A stretch of DNA of 64,000 bases from Cycas panzhihuaensis (GCA_023213395.1 CM041465.1:190409741-190473740), one strand, 5' to 3'; shown: positions 38,978 to 51,236, counted from the first letter of the stretch. Notes: generated by a model not told the origin, from the sequence alone. A program made the numbers and translations.

Positions 38978-39900
38978 ATGACCTCCTTTGTTCTTGATTT
39001 AGGCAAATAAGATAAGCTTACTATAATAAATTACCAAGTTTGGGAAATTAAAATTGAGAGTCTACTAAAAGCAGAAAATGCCTACGATATAGATATAGGA
39101 AAGGAGAAAAGGTTTGTTAATGCTAATGACCAATGTAGTTAGGTTGATAGGAATAATTCAGGAGTAATAATTTTGAAATTGCCCATTTTAGACTCCTTAT
39201 TAGTATATGTTGAAGGAATGAATTCTTCTAAAGAAATCTGGAAGGTATATGATAACCTTTATAGATGGAAAAATGAAGCTAGAATTGTAGCGTTGAAAGA
39301 AAGTTTGTAAAAACTCCACATAAGGGAGAAAGAGAATGCTTTAGATTTGATTCATAAGGTCATATCTATTAGAAATGATTTAGCCAATGCTAGAGCAAAT
39401 ATTCTAGAGCTAGAACTTATATAAATGATTATAAACAAGCTTCCAAAGTCATTTAATAATATGGTAAATTCCATAACTAATAATAACCAAACTGTAATAA
39501 TTTCTCTTGAGACTTTAACCAATCTTCTACTCAGCCAGGAGCAAAGAATTAAAAGATATATGGAGTAGACAGAAATTGAAGTTTTATTATCTAAACTCAA
39601 CATTAGCACCAAAGGATGAGGATAATCTTCTTTTAATGGTTGCAGTTGGGTACATGATATTAGAAATCAACCTAGAGGAAGATGGTAAGACAAGAAAGGT
39701 AGAGGAATGTCAACTATGCCAAAAGACTCAATAGTCTGTTTTAATTATAGAAGACCAAGATACTTTCCTAGTAATTATTAAGCCTTTGATGTGTACTACC
39801 ATTGTGAACAATGAGAATACTATCCCTTTTAATGCTCTAAGAGGCAAGTTGAAATCTGGAGAGGAAAAAGGCTTGTAGGTAACTATAGTAAAGAGCAAAG
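38978..39900 (+). pseudogene. copia gag remnant
   Basis: The ATG at 38978 starts MTSFVLDLGK. Later blocks are NYQVWEIKIESLLKAENAYD, EGMNSSKEIWKVYDNLY, NALDLIHKVISIRNDLANA and INKLPKSFNNMVNSI, a clear copia gag (UBN2-type) series. A CFNY...YHC trace near 39740-39810 is the remains of the zinc knuckle. About six stops interrupt it. Confidence 0.82.
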
Positions 39901-39939
39901 CAACTTTAAAGAAGAAGAATAAGAATATAGAGCCGTCAT

Positions 39940-40400
39940 AGTTCCACTTGTCACTTCCACTAAAGATGAAGATGTTTGGTATAATAACTCTAGAGCATTA
40001 AGCGACATGATAGGATGAAAATAATGGTTTGAATATATAAAGCCATACTCTCGTAATAAATCAGTAGAATTAGGGAATAAATATTCCCTTAACATTCAAG
40101 GAATTGGAGTAATAGTAGTCAAAATCAAGAGAAAAGGTTTAAAAATTGGTAATATTTTTTTCATCCCAGGGTTGAAAAAAAATTTACTCTCAGTCTCCCA
40201 ACTTTAGCAAAAAAGGTTGAGAATCATCTTTGATGAAAATTGGTTTTTCCATAAAAAAAGGAAGAATTGTAGTGCCAAGAGGCCTAGAAATTAATACTCT
40301 TTATAGACTACTTTCTAATCCCATTACTTTAGAAAATGATGTAAAATCCTTTGTTGTTTCAAATACTAATAATAACAAGCTCTAGTATTTGAAATATGGG
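39940..40400 (+). pseudogene. copia protease remnant and pre-integrase block
   Basis: DVWYNNSRALSDMIG (39970 on) corresponds to the active-site region with DSG changed to NSR. It is followed by FIPGLKKNLLSVSQL near 40165 and then LKYGHMYN near 40393, the pre-integrase zinc block. Confidence 0.75.
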
Positions 40401-40745
40401 CATATGTACAATCCAAAGGCATATTAGGAAGAAGTTATTAATATAATAATTTATTTATTAAATAAAAGTCTAACTCAAGCATGGATGGGATACAAGCCTA
40501 ATGTAAGTAATCTCAAAATTTTTGGTTGTCAATATTTTGTTCACATTCCTAATAAGAAAAGATCCAAACTTGATTGCAAGAGTATAGAATGCATAATAAT
40601 AGGCTATAGTAAGAATTCCAAAGCATATAGGTGCATAAACTACAAAGTAAATAAAGTATATATAAACAAAGATGCTATCTTTAATGAACAAGATATTGTT
40701 ATAAATCATGAAAAACATAAAAAAACTAAAGTATCCACTAAATAA
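40400..40745 (+). pseudogene. copia integrase C-terminal remnant (core deleted)
   Basis: Right after the pre-integrase block the reading jumps to EEVINIIIYLLNKS and then, open at 40485-40745, GYKPNVSNLKIFGCQYFVHI and KLDCKSIECIIIGYSKNSKA. These belong after the catalytic core. The D-D-E region expected between them (roughly 200 residues) is absent, so the element lost integrase by an internal deletion near 40400-40420. Confidence 0.8.
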
Positions 40746-40989
40746 TTTCCCATGGTTATTCCTTAAACTAAGGATATCTTAAGAATTATATTTGAGGACA
40801 CATAAATAGAAGAAGTATGTTCTGAAAGGGGCTCTTCATCCATCAGAGAATTTAGTCCTAAAAAAGAAAATAAAATTAGAACAACTTCTAAAAGGATACT
40901 AAAATGGTACCTTAAGATAATTAAAGAGGGAAAAGGCGATGTGTTTGATCATAAAACTAGATCCTAGAAATATCAATCATTATTTCACT

Positions 40990-41860
40990 TAACTAAACCT
41001 TAGTCATATGAAGAAGCAAGATAACACATTATGTGGAAGTTAGCAATGGATACAAATATGAATTAATTGAACCACTTGCTAATAAGTTGATTGTTATAAA
41101 TAGGTGTACAAGGTGAAAGAAAACTCTAATAGAAAAATAGAAAAATACAAAGCAAGATTGGTAGCTAAAGGATACACCCAAACTATAGGAATATATTATG
41201 ATGAAACCTTTTCTCCAATATCAAAGTTGAATACTATAAGAATGGCTATTGCCTTAGCAACATAATAAAATTCAAAAATCTACCAACTTGACATAAAGAG
41301 CGCCTTTTTAACAAAGACCTAGAAGAAGAAGTATACATGTAATAGCTAAAGGGATATATTTAAAATGATTAAGAACATACTGTTTCCAGGTAAAAAAATG
41401 CTCTATATAGGCTAAAATAATATTATAGAGCTTGGTATACTAAATAAGATAAATATCTTATACAAATTATTTTTAGAGATGCAAATCAAGTTTTAGTTTA
41501 TATGTAAAGATCAACCAAGGATGGATCATTATAATTATTGTGTATGTAGATGATATGATTCTTACAAGTAGTGATACAGAGTCTATTATAGTCATAATAA
41601 CTCAACTAAAAAAAAGATTTAAAATGACAAACTTAGGACTTCTGAGTTATTACCTTGGTATAGAAGTAAAATAAGAAGAGAACTTAATTACCATATCGTA
41701 AAATAAGTATACCAAGAAATTCAAGATAGAAGACTATAATATCTATGTAACGCTAATGGAAATAGGGTGTAATCTAACTTAAGACATAGAAGGAGCTCTA
41801 GTCAATACAACCTTATATAGATAACTAACTTATAGTCTAATTTATCTTTTTTTTTTATAA
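40990..41860 (+). pseudogene. copia reverse transcriptase remnant
   Basis: Blocks seen are [39 protein letters not shown] and QLDIKSAFL, then an intact catalytic YVDD at 41543-41554 followed by MILTSSDT. The frame has stops and two or more shifts. The LINE interrupts it shortly after the fingers-palm part, and the rest resumes at 48141. Confidence 0.85.
41831..41847 (+). repeat. LINE target-site duplication, left copy
   Basis: tatagtctaatttatct occurs here and exactly at 48124-48140. The next base is also T on both sides, so the duplication is 17 or 18 bp, typical for L1-like insertion. Confidence 0.95.
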
Positions 41861-42000
41861 GATAAAATGAATTTATAGTGGGTTTGAACAGGATCCCACA
41901 ACCGATTACATCAGATGAATTTTGTGCTACCAAGAGATATATGATCGTGACAGCCCTACGGTCTAGGCCATAGAGCTAAATGCTGGGACAAGCCCCACGA

Positions 42001-45000
42001 CTAACTATTACAGATCATATCTTTCTCTACTAGAACCATGAGATCCCTAGGGAAATCACTCTTCCACTCTTGACCTTTCCTGTGCCTTGCTCCCCAGTTT
42101 GCCAAAAAGTCAGCTGGCTTATTACCTTCTCTCAAAGTATGCCTTATACGAACTTCTGCCAGTCCCTTAATGAGCGCTTTGGCATCATTGAAAAGGGACT
42201 AGAATTTCCAGTCTAGACGGGCCTCACCTCTTAACGTATTTAGCACCACCTCTGAATCCCCCTCTATTACCAAACGCTGAGTATTTCCTTCAACTGCTAG
42301 GTCTAAGGCTTTCAGCATAGCATGCATTTCCACATAATGGTTTGTCTGGAATTCATAGTAATCCGCAAAAGCCCAAATTAGGGAACCAGTGCAATCCCTA
42401 CAAATACCCCCTCCTCCAGCTTCCCCAGGGTTCCCTTTAGCAGCCCCATCAAAGTTAACTTTGATCCAGTGCTCCTCAGGAGGCTGCCAACTGCTACCTC
42501 TGGGCCTTACAGTCATAAATACAGGTTGCATACCCCATTTACTTAGAATCCTACTCTCTGGCATGGATATACGCTTTTCTTTCACATTTCTAACATTTTC
42601 CCTAATGTCCATACATATTCTGTTGAAAATGGCAATCTGGTCCATCTGTTTTCCCTGAAAGATTCTTCGATTTCTCTCTTTCCATATATTCTAAGCCAAT
42701 ATGGGGAGCGTACTCTTCCAAATGCAGCTCAGTGTTTTTCTTTGAAAGGGATAAGCCAGGCGAGCCATAAATCAATGATCTTTTTGGAAAATGTCCAGCA
42801 AACCTCTAGTTTTCCCAGCAACATCCTCCAGACCTCCCTTGTGAAAGAACACCGAATGAAGATGTGGTCCATGGATTCCTCCTCTGAGCAACATAAAGTG
42901 CATTTGTTTTCCAACATAAAACTTCTCTTCTTAAGATTATCTATAGTGAGGATTTTATTCATAAGGCAGGTCCACCAGAATATAACAATCTTAGGAATGA
43001 TATGAAGCCTCCAGACACCTTCCAGGGTTGGACTTCTCTGATCCCCTCTAGTTAAACAAAGGAAATGGTATCTTTATTTAACAGTGTATTCCCCGGACGG
43101 GCCCAGAGGCCACACAACCGTATCCGGCAAAGTCATTCTAGGGATGTAATTCTTACTAAGAATCCTTTTTAACTTGTTAAGGCCCTCTTGCAGTTCTACT
43201 CCTTGAATTTCCTCAAGAGACTTCCAGCTCCTATTTTTGCCACTCCCGGACCAATAGTCCTTAACATGAATGCCATATATCCTGACACAGGGATCCATAA
43301 TAGGTACCAGGTCTGGGAAGTCCTTAAGCGCTTTGTCGCAGCAATGCGCATCCTCCCAGAACCTAATAGAGTTTCGATCTCCAAGTCTCCATTTTAAACC
43401 ATTCCTTATGGCTCTCCATGCTTTTAAAATGCTTCTCCAAACTGTAGAACTGACCTGCGAAGCCTCATTCTCTAAAAGAGAACCCCCTTGAATGTATTTT
43501 CTAGACATAATCTTCTCCCAAAGTCTCTCACTCCCTTTAAATAACCGCCATCCCAACTTTGCCCCTAAAGCAGTATTGAATGGTGAAAACCTTCTTAGGT
43601 TGAGGCCACTGGCCCATTTTGGGGTGCAGACTTTATTCCAGCTTACCAGATGTATTCTGTCTTTGCTCTCCGTCCCCGACCATAAGAATCTCTTCTGAAT
43701 AAATTCAATAATATTTGATATACCCATCGGAACACTGAATATGGACATCCAAAATATAGGAACGCTCTACAGCGTTGAAGCGACTAGTTGGAGTTTTCCA
43801 GCTAGACTTAAGAGGGCACCTTTCCAGCCCGCCAGCTTCCTTTGCATCCGATCGATGAGGGGGTTCCATATGTCCTTAGTCATCCTCCCTATAAAGAGAG
43901 GCAGACCAAGGCAGATTGTGGGAAGTTTTTTAATGCTCATCTCAAGGATTCTACTTATCCTACCTTGAATATGGCCCGGGGTATTTATAAAGAAGACATT
44001 ACTCTTGTTCAAGTTTATCTTTTGGTTCGTGGCCTCCTCGAAGTGGCCCAAGATCTCTTTAAATTTGGAAGCCTCCCTTAAAGTGGCTTTCCCTAAGAAG
44101 ATATTGTCGTCCACAAATTGATGATGGACCACATTATCCACTCCAGATGTCGGCTTTATACCTTTTATGGCCCCCTGTCTTTTGACGGACTCCAAGGTTC
44201 TACCTAGAAGCTCAGCCATCGTAATATACAAGAAGGGAGAGAGAGGGTCACCCTGCCTCAACCCCCTAAATCCTGGAAAAAACTTGGAGGAAGAGCCATT
44301 TATGATGACAGAGAATTGTGGGTTACCAATGCATAGTTTTATCCTTGATCGCCAAGTCTCCCCAAAACCAAAAGCTCCAAGGCATTCTAACAAACAGTCC
44401 TAGGAAACCCTATCAAAGGCCTTCGTGAGGTCAATCTTGATAAGCATCGCAGGCTCTTTCCTTTTCGCAGCCGAATGAATTATTTCGTGGACAATAATAT
44501 AGCCATCATATATCTGCCTACCCCGAAGAAAACCATCTTGATTCTGGGAAATGATATTTGGCATAATTTTCTTCACTTTATTCACCAGAACCTTAGTTAT
44601 GATTTTGTATTTAACATTGCAGAGGCTAATGGGGCAGAATTCCTCCATCCTTTTTGCCCCATCGTTTTTGGGGATAAGGACAAGGAATGTGGTCTGCCAC
44701 TCCTGCAAGATCTTTCTGTTCACTTGAAACTCCTTCATTGCTTCCATAAGGTCCCCCTTGATAATGTCCCAGAATTCTAGAAAAAACCCTGGAGGAAAAC
44801 CATCGGGGCCTGGGGCTTTACCTTTCCTCATACTGAATAGAGCCTCCCTGATCTCATCCTGACTGAATGGGGCTATAAGCTGGGCATTCTACTCTTCATT
44901 CACCAAGCATGGAATATTGTTCAGGAAATCATTCCTCCTATCCTCATCCCCGCCTAGCGGTTCAGTGAATAGATCCTTGAAATAATCGCAAGCCAACTCC

Positions 45001-46190
45001 TTCATACCCTCAGCTGAGCTGACAACAGATCCATCATCCTTTTGAAGACTATTGATTCTGTTGTTCGCTCTATGTTTTGCTGTGGTCATATGGAAAAATC
45101 TAGTATTTCTATCGCCTTCGGCCAACCAGAGAGCCCTAGATTTTTGTCTCCAATGAATCTCCTCTCTATTGAGGATCTCCTCCATAGTCTCAGTGAGCTC
45201 CTTCTCAGCCTTGTCCAGCTCCACTGATCTACCCAGCCGTTCAATTTGTTCCTCTATGCCTTTCAGGTCCTGGATAGTTTTGTCCTTTTGTTCATTTATG
45301 TTTTGAAAGACTTCCTTATTCCAAACCTTTACTTGTCTTTTGACCCAGTCCAACTTCTTTGAAAATCTATACATATCGTGTCCTTTAATATCAATGCCCC
45401 ACCATTCCTCAATTCTTTTCCGTAGGTCTGGATGGCGAAGCCACATTAATTCAAATCTAAAGGGGGGCCCAATAAATTTTTTGGGATCTGAAAATTACAT
45501 CAAGAGGGGCGAGTGGTCAGAGCTGATCCTCGGCAAAGCCTCTAAGGCGAAGTCGGAGAAGCACCTCATCTAATCATAGTTGACCAGCACCTGTCGACAG
45601 TTTGAATAAGGCATCCCCAACCTCTTATTGGACCAGGTGAAGGATGCCCCCCTGAGGTTAACATCTTCCAAACCCCCCTGTTGTAAAAAGTCGCTAAAGT
45701 CAGTCATGCTAGTGGTCCATCCCCCGGAGCATCCTCTTTTATCTCCAGGGGATAAAGCTGAGTTAAAATCACCCGCCAGCAACCAAGGGAGTCGGCAATC
45801 CCTGTGTGCCTCGATCAGTCTATCCCAAAGCCTCTTTCTGGCTACTTGAAGAATTGGGGCATATACATTGGTAGCAAGCCATGTGATGTTGCTGCTTTTG
45901 TTCGTTAATCGAACCGAAATAAAAGAATCCTCAATCAAAAAGATTTCTCCCGACCAGATAGATGGGTTCCAAAGCACCATTAATCCCCCGATTCCTTGGC
46001 CATAGTCTCTCTCTATGCCATCATCATGCTTCCAAATTTTGTTTCTAATCTTTGATCCGTTCTCCTCGCATAACTTAGTTTCTTGCAGAAATAACAGATC
46101 CAATTGATGTATGATTCTCATGTCCTTAATAATTCTTTGCTTCGAAGGGGCATTCAAACCCCTAATATTCCATGACATAATTTTCATCAC
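42001..46190 (-). pseudogene. LINE ORF2: endonuclease, reverse transcriptase, zinc region, RNase H
   Basis: The start MMKIMSWNIRGLNAPSKQ (46190) opens the APE endonuclease. LFLQETKL and LLAGDFNSALSPGDKRG follow. RT blocks are GKAPGPDGFPPGFF, FLVLIPKNDGAKRMEEFCPI, KIDLTKAFDRVS and GLRQGDPLSPFLYI, and the catalytic FADD-type box reads FVDD. The zf-RVT region holds IPKIVIFWWTCLMNKILT with CTLCC...H. RNase H starts VNFDGAAKGNPGEAGGGG with EGDSEVVLNTL, and the last codons end at TAG 42001-42003. About 1395 codons is usual for plant LINEs with RNase H. In-frame stops lie at 45570, 45495, 44889, 44400, 43767, 43074, 42691 and 42199, and there is one frameshift between 42760 and 42700. Most stops fall on Trp or Gln positions. 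Confidence 0.93.
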
Positions 46191-46211
46191 TTATTTCTCA
46201 GTTTCCAAACC

Positions 46212-47564
46212 TCAGCAGTATCCCCTTTTGGGGTTCTCTTTCTTGTCTTTGGATCTCAGAATAGGTCCTTCAAGAAATGCTTCCTTTAGAGTTTTCTGGG
46301 TACCTAGATCCACCTGGGCAGTTGATTCTTTCTCCCTTTGTAGCTTAGAAGGTGGTCTCCCGACCTTCTTCTCGGCTCCCACATCAGGCATCTTCTTTTG
46401 AGATAAGGATGGTTGCGGTAGTGAATCGAGGGCTGACCTTCCTAATTCCACTGTGTCCTCAGTACCGTTAAGCCCCTGGTTCGCTTCAACATCTGTGGGC
46501 AGATCTGCCACCAACACAGCCTTTTTATCCTTCTTTTCCTTCTGCCTTATAGGCTCATGCAGATTAGTATGGACCGGAGAACCTACTCCAGAATGGGAGA
46601 GATCCCCCGATCTAGTCACTCCAGCCGGGCACTCTTGAATCACAAGGGCCTGAGCCTCTTGATCATCTTCCTCCAAGAGTGTGTCCTCCTCATTTGGGTC
46701 AAAACCCATGTTCGGGAAAGAGGCCTCCGTGGCCTCCATTGGTGCTGGGCGTTCAAAACCCACCCCTTTTTCTTGGGGGTTTGACTTTAGTGGATCTTCT
46801 TCTTTCTCGTCTTTTGAGGGCTGCACTCTCGGGCACTTTTGGGGCAGATGCCCCATATTTCTGCAAGTTGAACATCTAAAGTGGTCCATCTCGTAGACCA
46901 GCGGTTGAACCCAACTCTTATCTCGCAAATCCATCCAGATATCATCCAAGAGGGGCTTGTCTAGTCTTGCCAGGGCAAAAATTCTGGCATTTATGAGCTT
47001 ACTCCTGTTCTTCATTGCGGAGTCAACTGCTAATACAGGGCCCACCACTTTCGCTATACCTCTAAACACCTCAAGGTTCTAGTGGTGAAGGGGGAGGCCC
47101 GGGAGTTGGATCCATATCGGAGCTTGTTTAATTTTAGGGCTTGAGGGATCACAATCCCTATGTCATTTCTCGAGAGAAAGGGCCTTCCTTCCGAACATCC
47201 ATGGTGCTCTGATCAGTATGCTGGACATGTCTTCATAAGAGGCAAATTTAAATAGCACACAGCCCTCAGGCATGGCTATTACCTCCACACTGCTCACTGT
47301 TTTCCATTTTGTCTTTGTCCAAGTTCTAATGGATTCCAGTCCCGGCCTGGGGCCTGAGAATCTACCAACAAGGCAATTTTCCCATAATTTTTCGCTTTTT
47401 TCCACCAGAGCTAGTGGGATCTTCAGTCTTACTTTATTATCCTCGAACACATGTGTTAGGTCAAAGGATTCCTCCTCGTTTGTTTTCAAAGCATCCTGAT
47501 AGGTTCTCCCCAAAGCCAGGTTAGGGTTCTCGTTCTGATTTTGAGGGGAATGATCTTTTTCCAT
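46212..47564 (-). pseudogene. LINE ORF1: DUF4283-type protein with CCHC knuckle
   Basis: The frame is 450 codons from MEKDHSPQNQNENPN. The N-terminal half is the DUF4283-like RNA-binding region of plant LINE ORF1 (LVGRFSGPRPGLESIRTW, LFKFASYEDM). A zinc knuckle CSTCRNMGHLPQKC (CX2CX4HX4C) lies near 46860. The C-terminal half is a charged linker rich in Glu, Lys and Pro. It is interrupted by TGA at 47163-47165 and TAG at 47079-47081, both where a Trp codon with one G-to-A change would fit. The product binds element RNA in the family. ORF2 starts 21 bases after its stop. Confidence 0.88.
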
Positions 47565-48123
47565 TTTTTTAAAAATTCAAAACAAAGGAAGAAAGCTCCA
47601 AATAGGAAAATAGTGGCATACCATTTCATCTTCAAGCTTGCTTTCAAGGGGCTAACATCCGAAATCTTTGCAGTATGCCCGACATCTCCCTTCAAAACCT
47701 CTCTAGCTCCACGTTTGGGTCTATTATGCAGTCTATTTGTGTAACTTTGGGACCTGCGTCCCTTCCCAAGCCTCTTCATGCCCGATAGTCCTGCTGAATC
47801 GTGGCGACTCTCTTCTTCTAGAAGATCAAACCGGGGTTTCGAAAAGCCTAACTTCCACGCTCGAACACTGGAAACTCTAACCCGTTGCTTCTAGAAGATA
47901 CCGGCTCTGGCACTTGGCGGCCCGTCTACCTCCTGGGTGAACTCGTTTACATCCTGCTTGTCCTCCGTCTCAACATGAGTGAGGGGAGAGATAGACCTAA
48001 AAACATCTTCAGAAGCCAGCCAGCCGGCCCTGCCTTTACCCTCCAAGGGACGCCATGGCATCCATAAACTTGTCGCTGCGTATTCCGTCTCAGCCGCGTC
48101 GAACCCTAGCTGCAGAATCCTCC
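47565..48123 (-). promoter_or_regulatory. LINE 5' untranslated/promoter region
   Basis: About 560 bases of GC-rich, CpG-containing sequence lie from the duplication to the ORF1 start. Internal promoters sit here in the family. No specific element is identified. The frames at 47486-47779 and 47885-48067 are not genes. Confidence 0.55.
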
Positions 48124-48140
48124 TATAGTCTAATTTATCT
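48124..48140 (+). repeat. LINE target-site duplication, right copy
   Basis: It is identical to 41831-41847. The copia reading resumes directly after it. Confidence 0.95.
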
Positions 48141-48740
48141 TACCATCATAAGACCTAATATCTTATATTTTGTAGATGTTATTTCCAGATATATATAGGA
48201 TCCTTACATTGGAAAGTAGTGAAAAGAATACTTAGGTATTTCAAAGGCACCTTAGATCTAGAACTTACATATACAAAATATGATAGAGGAAAGCTAATTG
48301 GATATAGTCATTTTGATTAGGCTATATACAAAGAAAATAAGAAGTTAATTATTAGATATTATTTTCTTCTTGGCTTAGCAATAGTATATAGGAGTAGTAA
48401 AAAGTAACTAATTATTATATTATCATCTATAGAGGCATAATACAAAGTAATAATAAGTATATTATGTGAAGTAGTATGGCTAAGGTAATTTTTGGTAGAT
48501 TTAAATCAAAAGCAGAATAACCTAATAACTCTTTATTGCAATAATCAAGCCATAATAAAGTTGATAAAGAATCAAGTCTTTCATACCATAACCAAACATA
48601 TTGAAGTACATTATTATTTTATCTGATAAAATATTTGGAATAAAGAAATAAAGCTAATATATTATATAACAACAAGTTATAAATATCTTGACTAAACCTC
48701 TTAGCAAAGATAAATTTTAATTTCTTAGAGATAAGGTTGG
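48141..48740 (+). pseudogene. copia RNase H remnant after LINE
   Basis: The reading resumes with the end of RT and RNase H: HWKVVKRILRYFKGTLDLEL, GYSHFD, SSKK and LSSIEA, then YCNNQAIIKLIKNQVFH and KHIEVHYYFI. Stops occur at Trp and Gln positions. It ends just before the 3' LTR (aaaacaagg at 48761 may be the worn purine tract). Confidence 0.82.
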
Positions 48741-48769
48741 TTTAAAATAGATAAAACATTAAAACAAGG

Positions 48770-49079
48770 TATTAGAATAATATTTTATCTATGATAAGAA
48801 GTCTAGTCAGTTTGTCGGCATAAGGAAGTTGAGTCAAGATGTCAATAAAAAGTCTAGTTAGTTTGTCAACAACATAAGAATGATTAATATTGACATGATA
48901 GGTGTCAACTTAATGTAAAGTCATGTACTATAAATAGCTTATGTCAATAAGCCTTCATTGGTGAGTAGACTTAACTTAATTATTTACAAGTTAAGCTAAA
49001 CCTTATGGATATAAGACATATATAACATGAGTTAAGCAATTATAAAATAGCCTATGATAATTAAAATTAACATATAAGG
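48770..49079 (+). repeat. 3' LTR of nested-host copia, first part
   Basis: It aligns with 38069 onward but has one subrepeat fewer (about 1.7 against 2.7 units). It is cut after catataagg by the next element. Confidence 0.87.
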
Positions 49080-49429
49080 TATTAGAAAATGAGTATGCAA
49101 AGCTCTAATACCATGTTAGAATAACGATATGCTATGTATACAAGAAATAAAATATGATGGTGAGTAAATGATACAACAATGAAGCATAAGGAAAATAAAG
49201 TATGTACAAGTTAACATAAGATATGGAAGAATGGGCAAAGTTCGAATTAGAATAAATGATAATGTATATACTTATAGTATAAACTCACCATGAATGAGAT
49301 AACCCCATTGGTTTATCTTAAAGGTAGTTCACATCTTTATATGGCTTACAACCTCAAATATAATAATATAAATAAATGTGAAGATAGTGTAGGTGGGGAT
49401 AATTATATAATTGGGTATTACACCCAATA
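49080..49429 (-). repeat. LTR of non-autonomous element, left copy
   Basis: It runs from tattagaaaatgag to cacccaata on the + strand. It includes, 34 bases from its outer edge, ctaatacca directly followed by tgttagaat, the look of a primer-binding site next to an LTR end (see findings). Confidence 0.83.
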
Positions 49430-50640
49430 TTTCCCCTCTATAATACATAATTATATAAGATAAAATATCATATCAAAAATAAATATTAAGTTTTCAAATG
49501 AATGCTAGGTCATAAGCAGATGTAATACTATAATTTGTTACCGATGTCCTTATGAAGAAAAGCCCATTTATCGAAATGCATGGGTAACCAACTATTGCAA
49601 CCACTAGTTGAATAAGAACCTCCTTTGGATACATGGTTCAATTAGCATGAAGTCAACGTCACTCTAAGAACACACCATCCTACATAGCCAAATAAGTGAG
49701 ATGATGAAGAAATACAAGAGTAGTTGAAAAGGGGTCCTATCTCTTACTTAAATAGGATAATATAGGTAGCTTTAAATAGGTCTAAGACCTTATATTAGCA
49801 CTATGGCCTTAAATTACCTTTGTAGGCTAAAAATATACCTCTATGGGATACATCATACCACTATGGACTTTAATATATCATTATGGACTAAAATCAAATA
49901 ATAGATATCATAATCATGACTAAAAAATGGATGTGATTGAAATACAATATGAATGTATCTCCCAAATAATGAATTTTAATGTGAAATAGGTTCTCTAGAG
50001 CTAAAAATGAGCCATTATACATGTTATCACCCAATTTGGGATACATTATATTAATGAAATATATAAAAAATAGCATTAAACACTAAAAATTACTTATAAG
50101 TGCTAACAACGTGAAGAAAAATAAAGTTTTGAAAGAAACTTTTGATTTTGAGCTAAAATTTCTACATCGAATCAGCTCTAAATATTGTGAAATGACTTGC
50201 CAAATGAAATCTCTCTCAGTCATAAATCCAACATAATTGATGAGATTGAAAGTAGAGTCTGGATGCTCAAGTGACAACAAAAAAAATGACAAAGTCTCTA
50301 TGAAAGTTAAAACTTAAAGGCTTAGCCCCTTTCACCAACTAGTTGAAGGTCATATAGCACCACCGTGTGACCAAGGGTTGATGAACTAGAGGGATGGGTA
50401 GACTTCAAATTAAAATTAACTAAATTTAAAAAGTTTTGTATTTGTAAAGTAATTAATTTAAAATCTATAAAGATTCCAAATTTACTAAACAAAATATGTT
50501 AGTAATTAGAAAAGAAATATATGTCAAAATATTAAAAATAAATTATATTTTAACTAAAATGATTAAGGTTTCAATCATCATGTTATAGGGGCACCATTTT
50601 ATCTTCATTCTCTCTACATTAAAGTTTGATGGGTGGTTGT
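49430..50640 (-). other. Non-coding interior of non-autonomous element, 3' part
   Basis: It begins with the polypurine tract. Open frames of 60-69 codons (49894-50076, 50083-50292) carry no recognised motif. Confidence 0.45.
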
Positions 50641-50649
50641 CATTAATTC

Positions 50650-51236
50650 ATTTCTACATATAGTGGGTACCTACACAGATTTAGGTTACTCCTTTGAATC
50701 ATGTACTGTAAGAGCTCTTCTCTATCTAATTTAGAAACTCTCTATGGAGGCCCTTCAAATCTACACTAGACTTGCTTGGCAATCTCTTTCAAGGTATAGA
50801 AAGTATTGCCAATGGTTGTAATAATGCCTCTATAGAAAGCTCTCAGAAACATGAATGTCAATTATGGGCAGTTAGGCAGCATCAACAATGCAACCTTGCC
50901 ATATATAAATGGCATCCTGATAGTTCTCTGAATGATGCACACCCTATTATGAAACTCTGATAATCTGTTAAAGTAATACATATGTAGAGGTAAATAATTA
51001 GAGATCTCAATGCCTAACAACTTTGATCCATACATATATTTTATGTTTTCAACACTATCAGTCTTGGTCCTGAGAGTTGCAATAATAGAAAGCTCTTTAA
51101 TCTTACTCTTTAAATGGTCCAGTTCATAAATAGTTTTTTGAATTGCTATAGCTTCAACTTGATCTTTAGAAAAGGCTAATGCAATGATTCTAATAGAAAT
51201 AACATCAACACAAATTGTAAGATGGCAAGTAAGGCT
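50650..51236 (-). pseudogene. Unidentified decayed reading frame
   Basis: On the minus strand one frame stays open for 124 codons (51236-50865). It continues with three stops (TAA at 50862-50864, then two TAGs) to about 50650. The translation includes FSKDQVEAIAIQKTIYELDH, LKSKIKELSIIATL, LLGIEISNYLPLHMYYFNRL and FIYGKVALLMLPNCP. I recognise no family in it. Its orientation agrees with the element that contains it. It may be a captured host-gene piece, an element-specific protein or chance. A + strand frame at 50772-50960 overlaps it. Confidence 0.35.

Larger units (their letters stand above)
41848..48123 (-). mobile_element. Full-length L1-like LINE inserted in the copia element
   Basis: It lies between perfect 17-bp duplications. 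In its own sense it has a 5' untranslated region (48123-47565), ORF1 (47564-46212), ORF2 (46190-42001), a short 3' region and an A tail of about nine bases (41848-41856 on +). The length of about 6.3 kb and both ORFs indicate a full-length copy. It is clearly richer in G+C than the DNA around it and has fewer stops, so it is younger than its copia host. Ten stops and one frameshift make this copy unable to transpose. Confidence 0.93.

Noticed and set aside
42389-47744. Many plus-strand frames of 60-101 codons across the LINE
   Set aside because: They are antisense shadows of the two LINE reading frames, which carry the real domain motifs.
50772-50960. 62-codon plus-strand frame considered as a PPR or other host gene piece
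   Set aside because: No repeat periodicity or motif was seen, and the longer minus-strand frame over the same DNA is more coherent.
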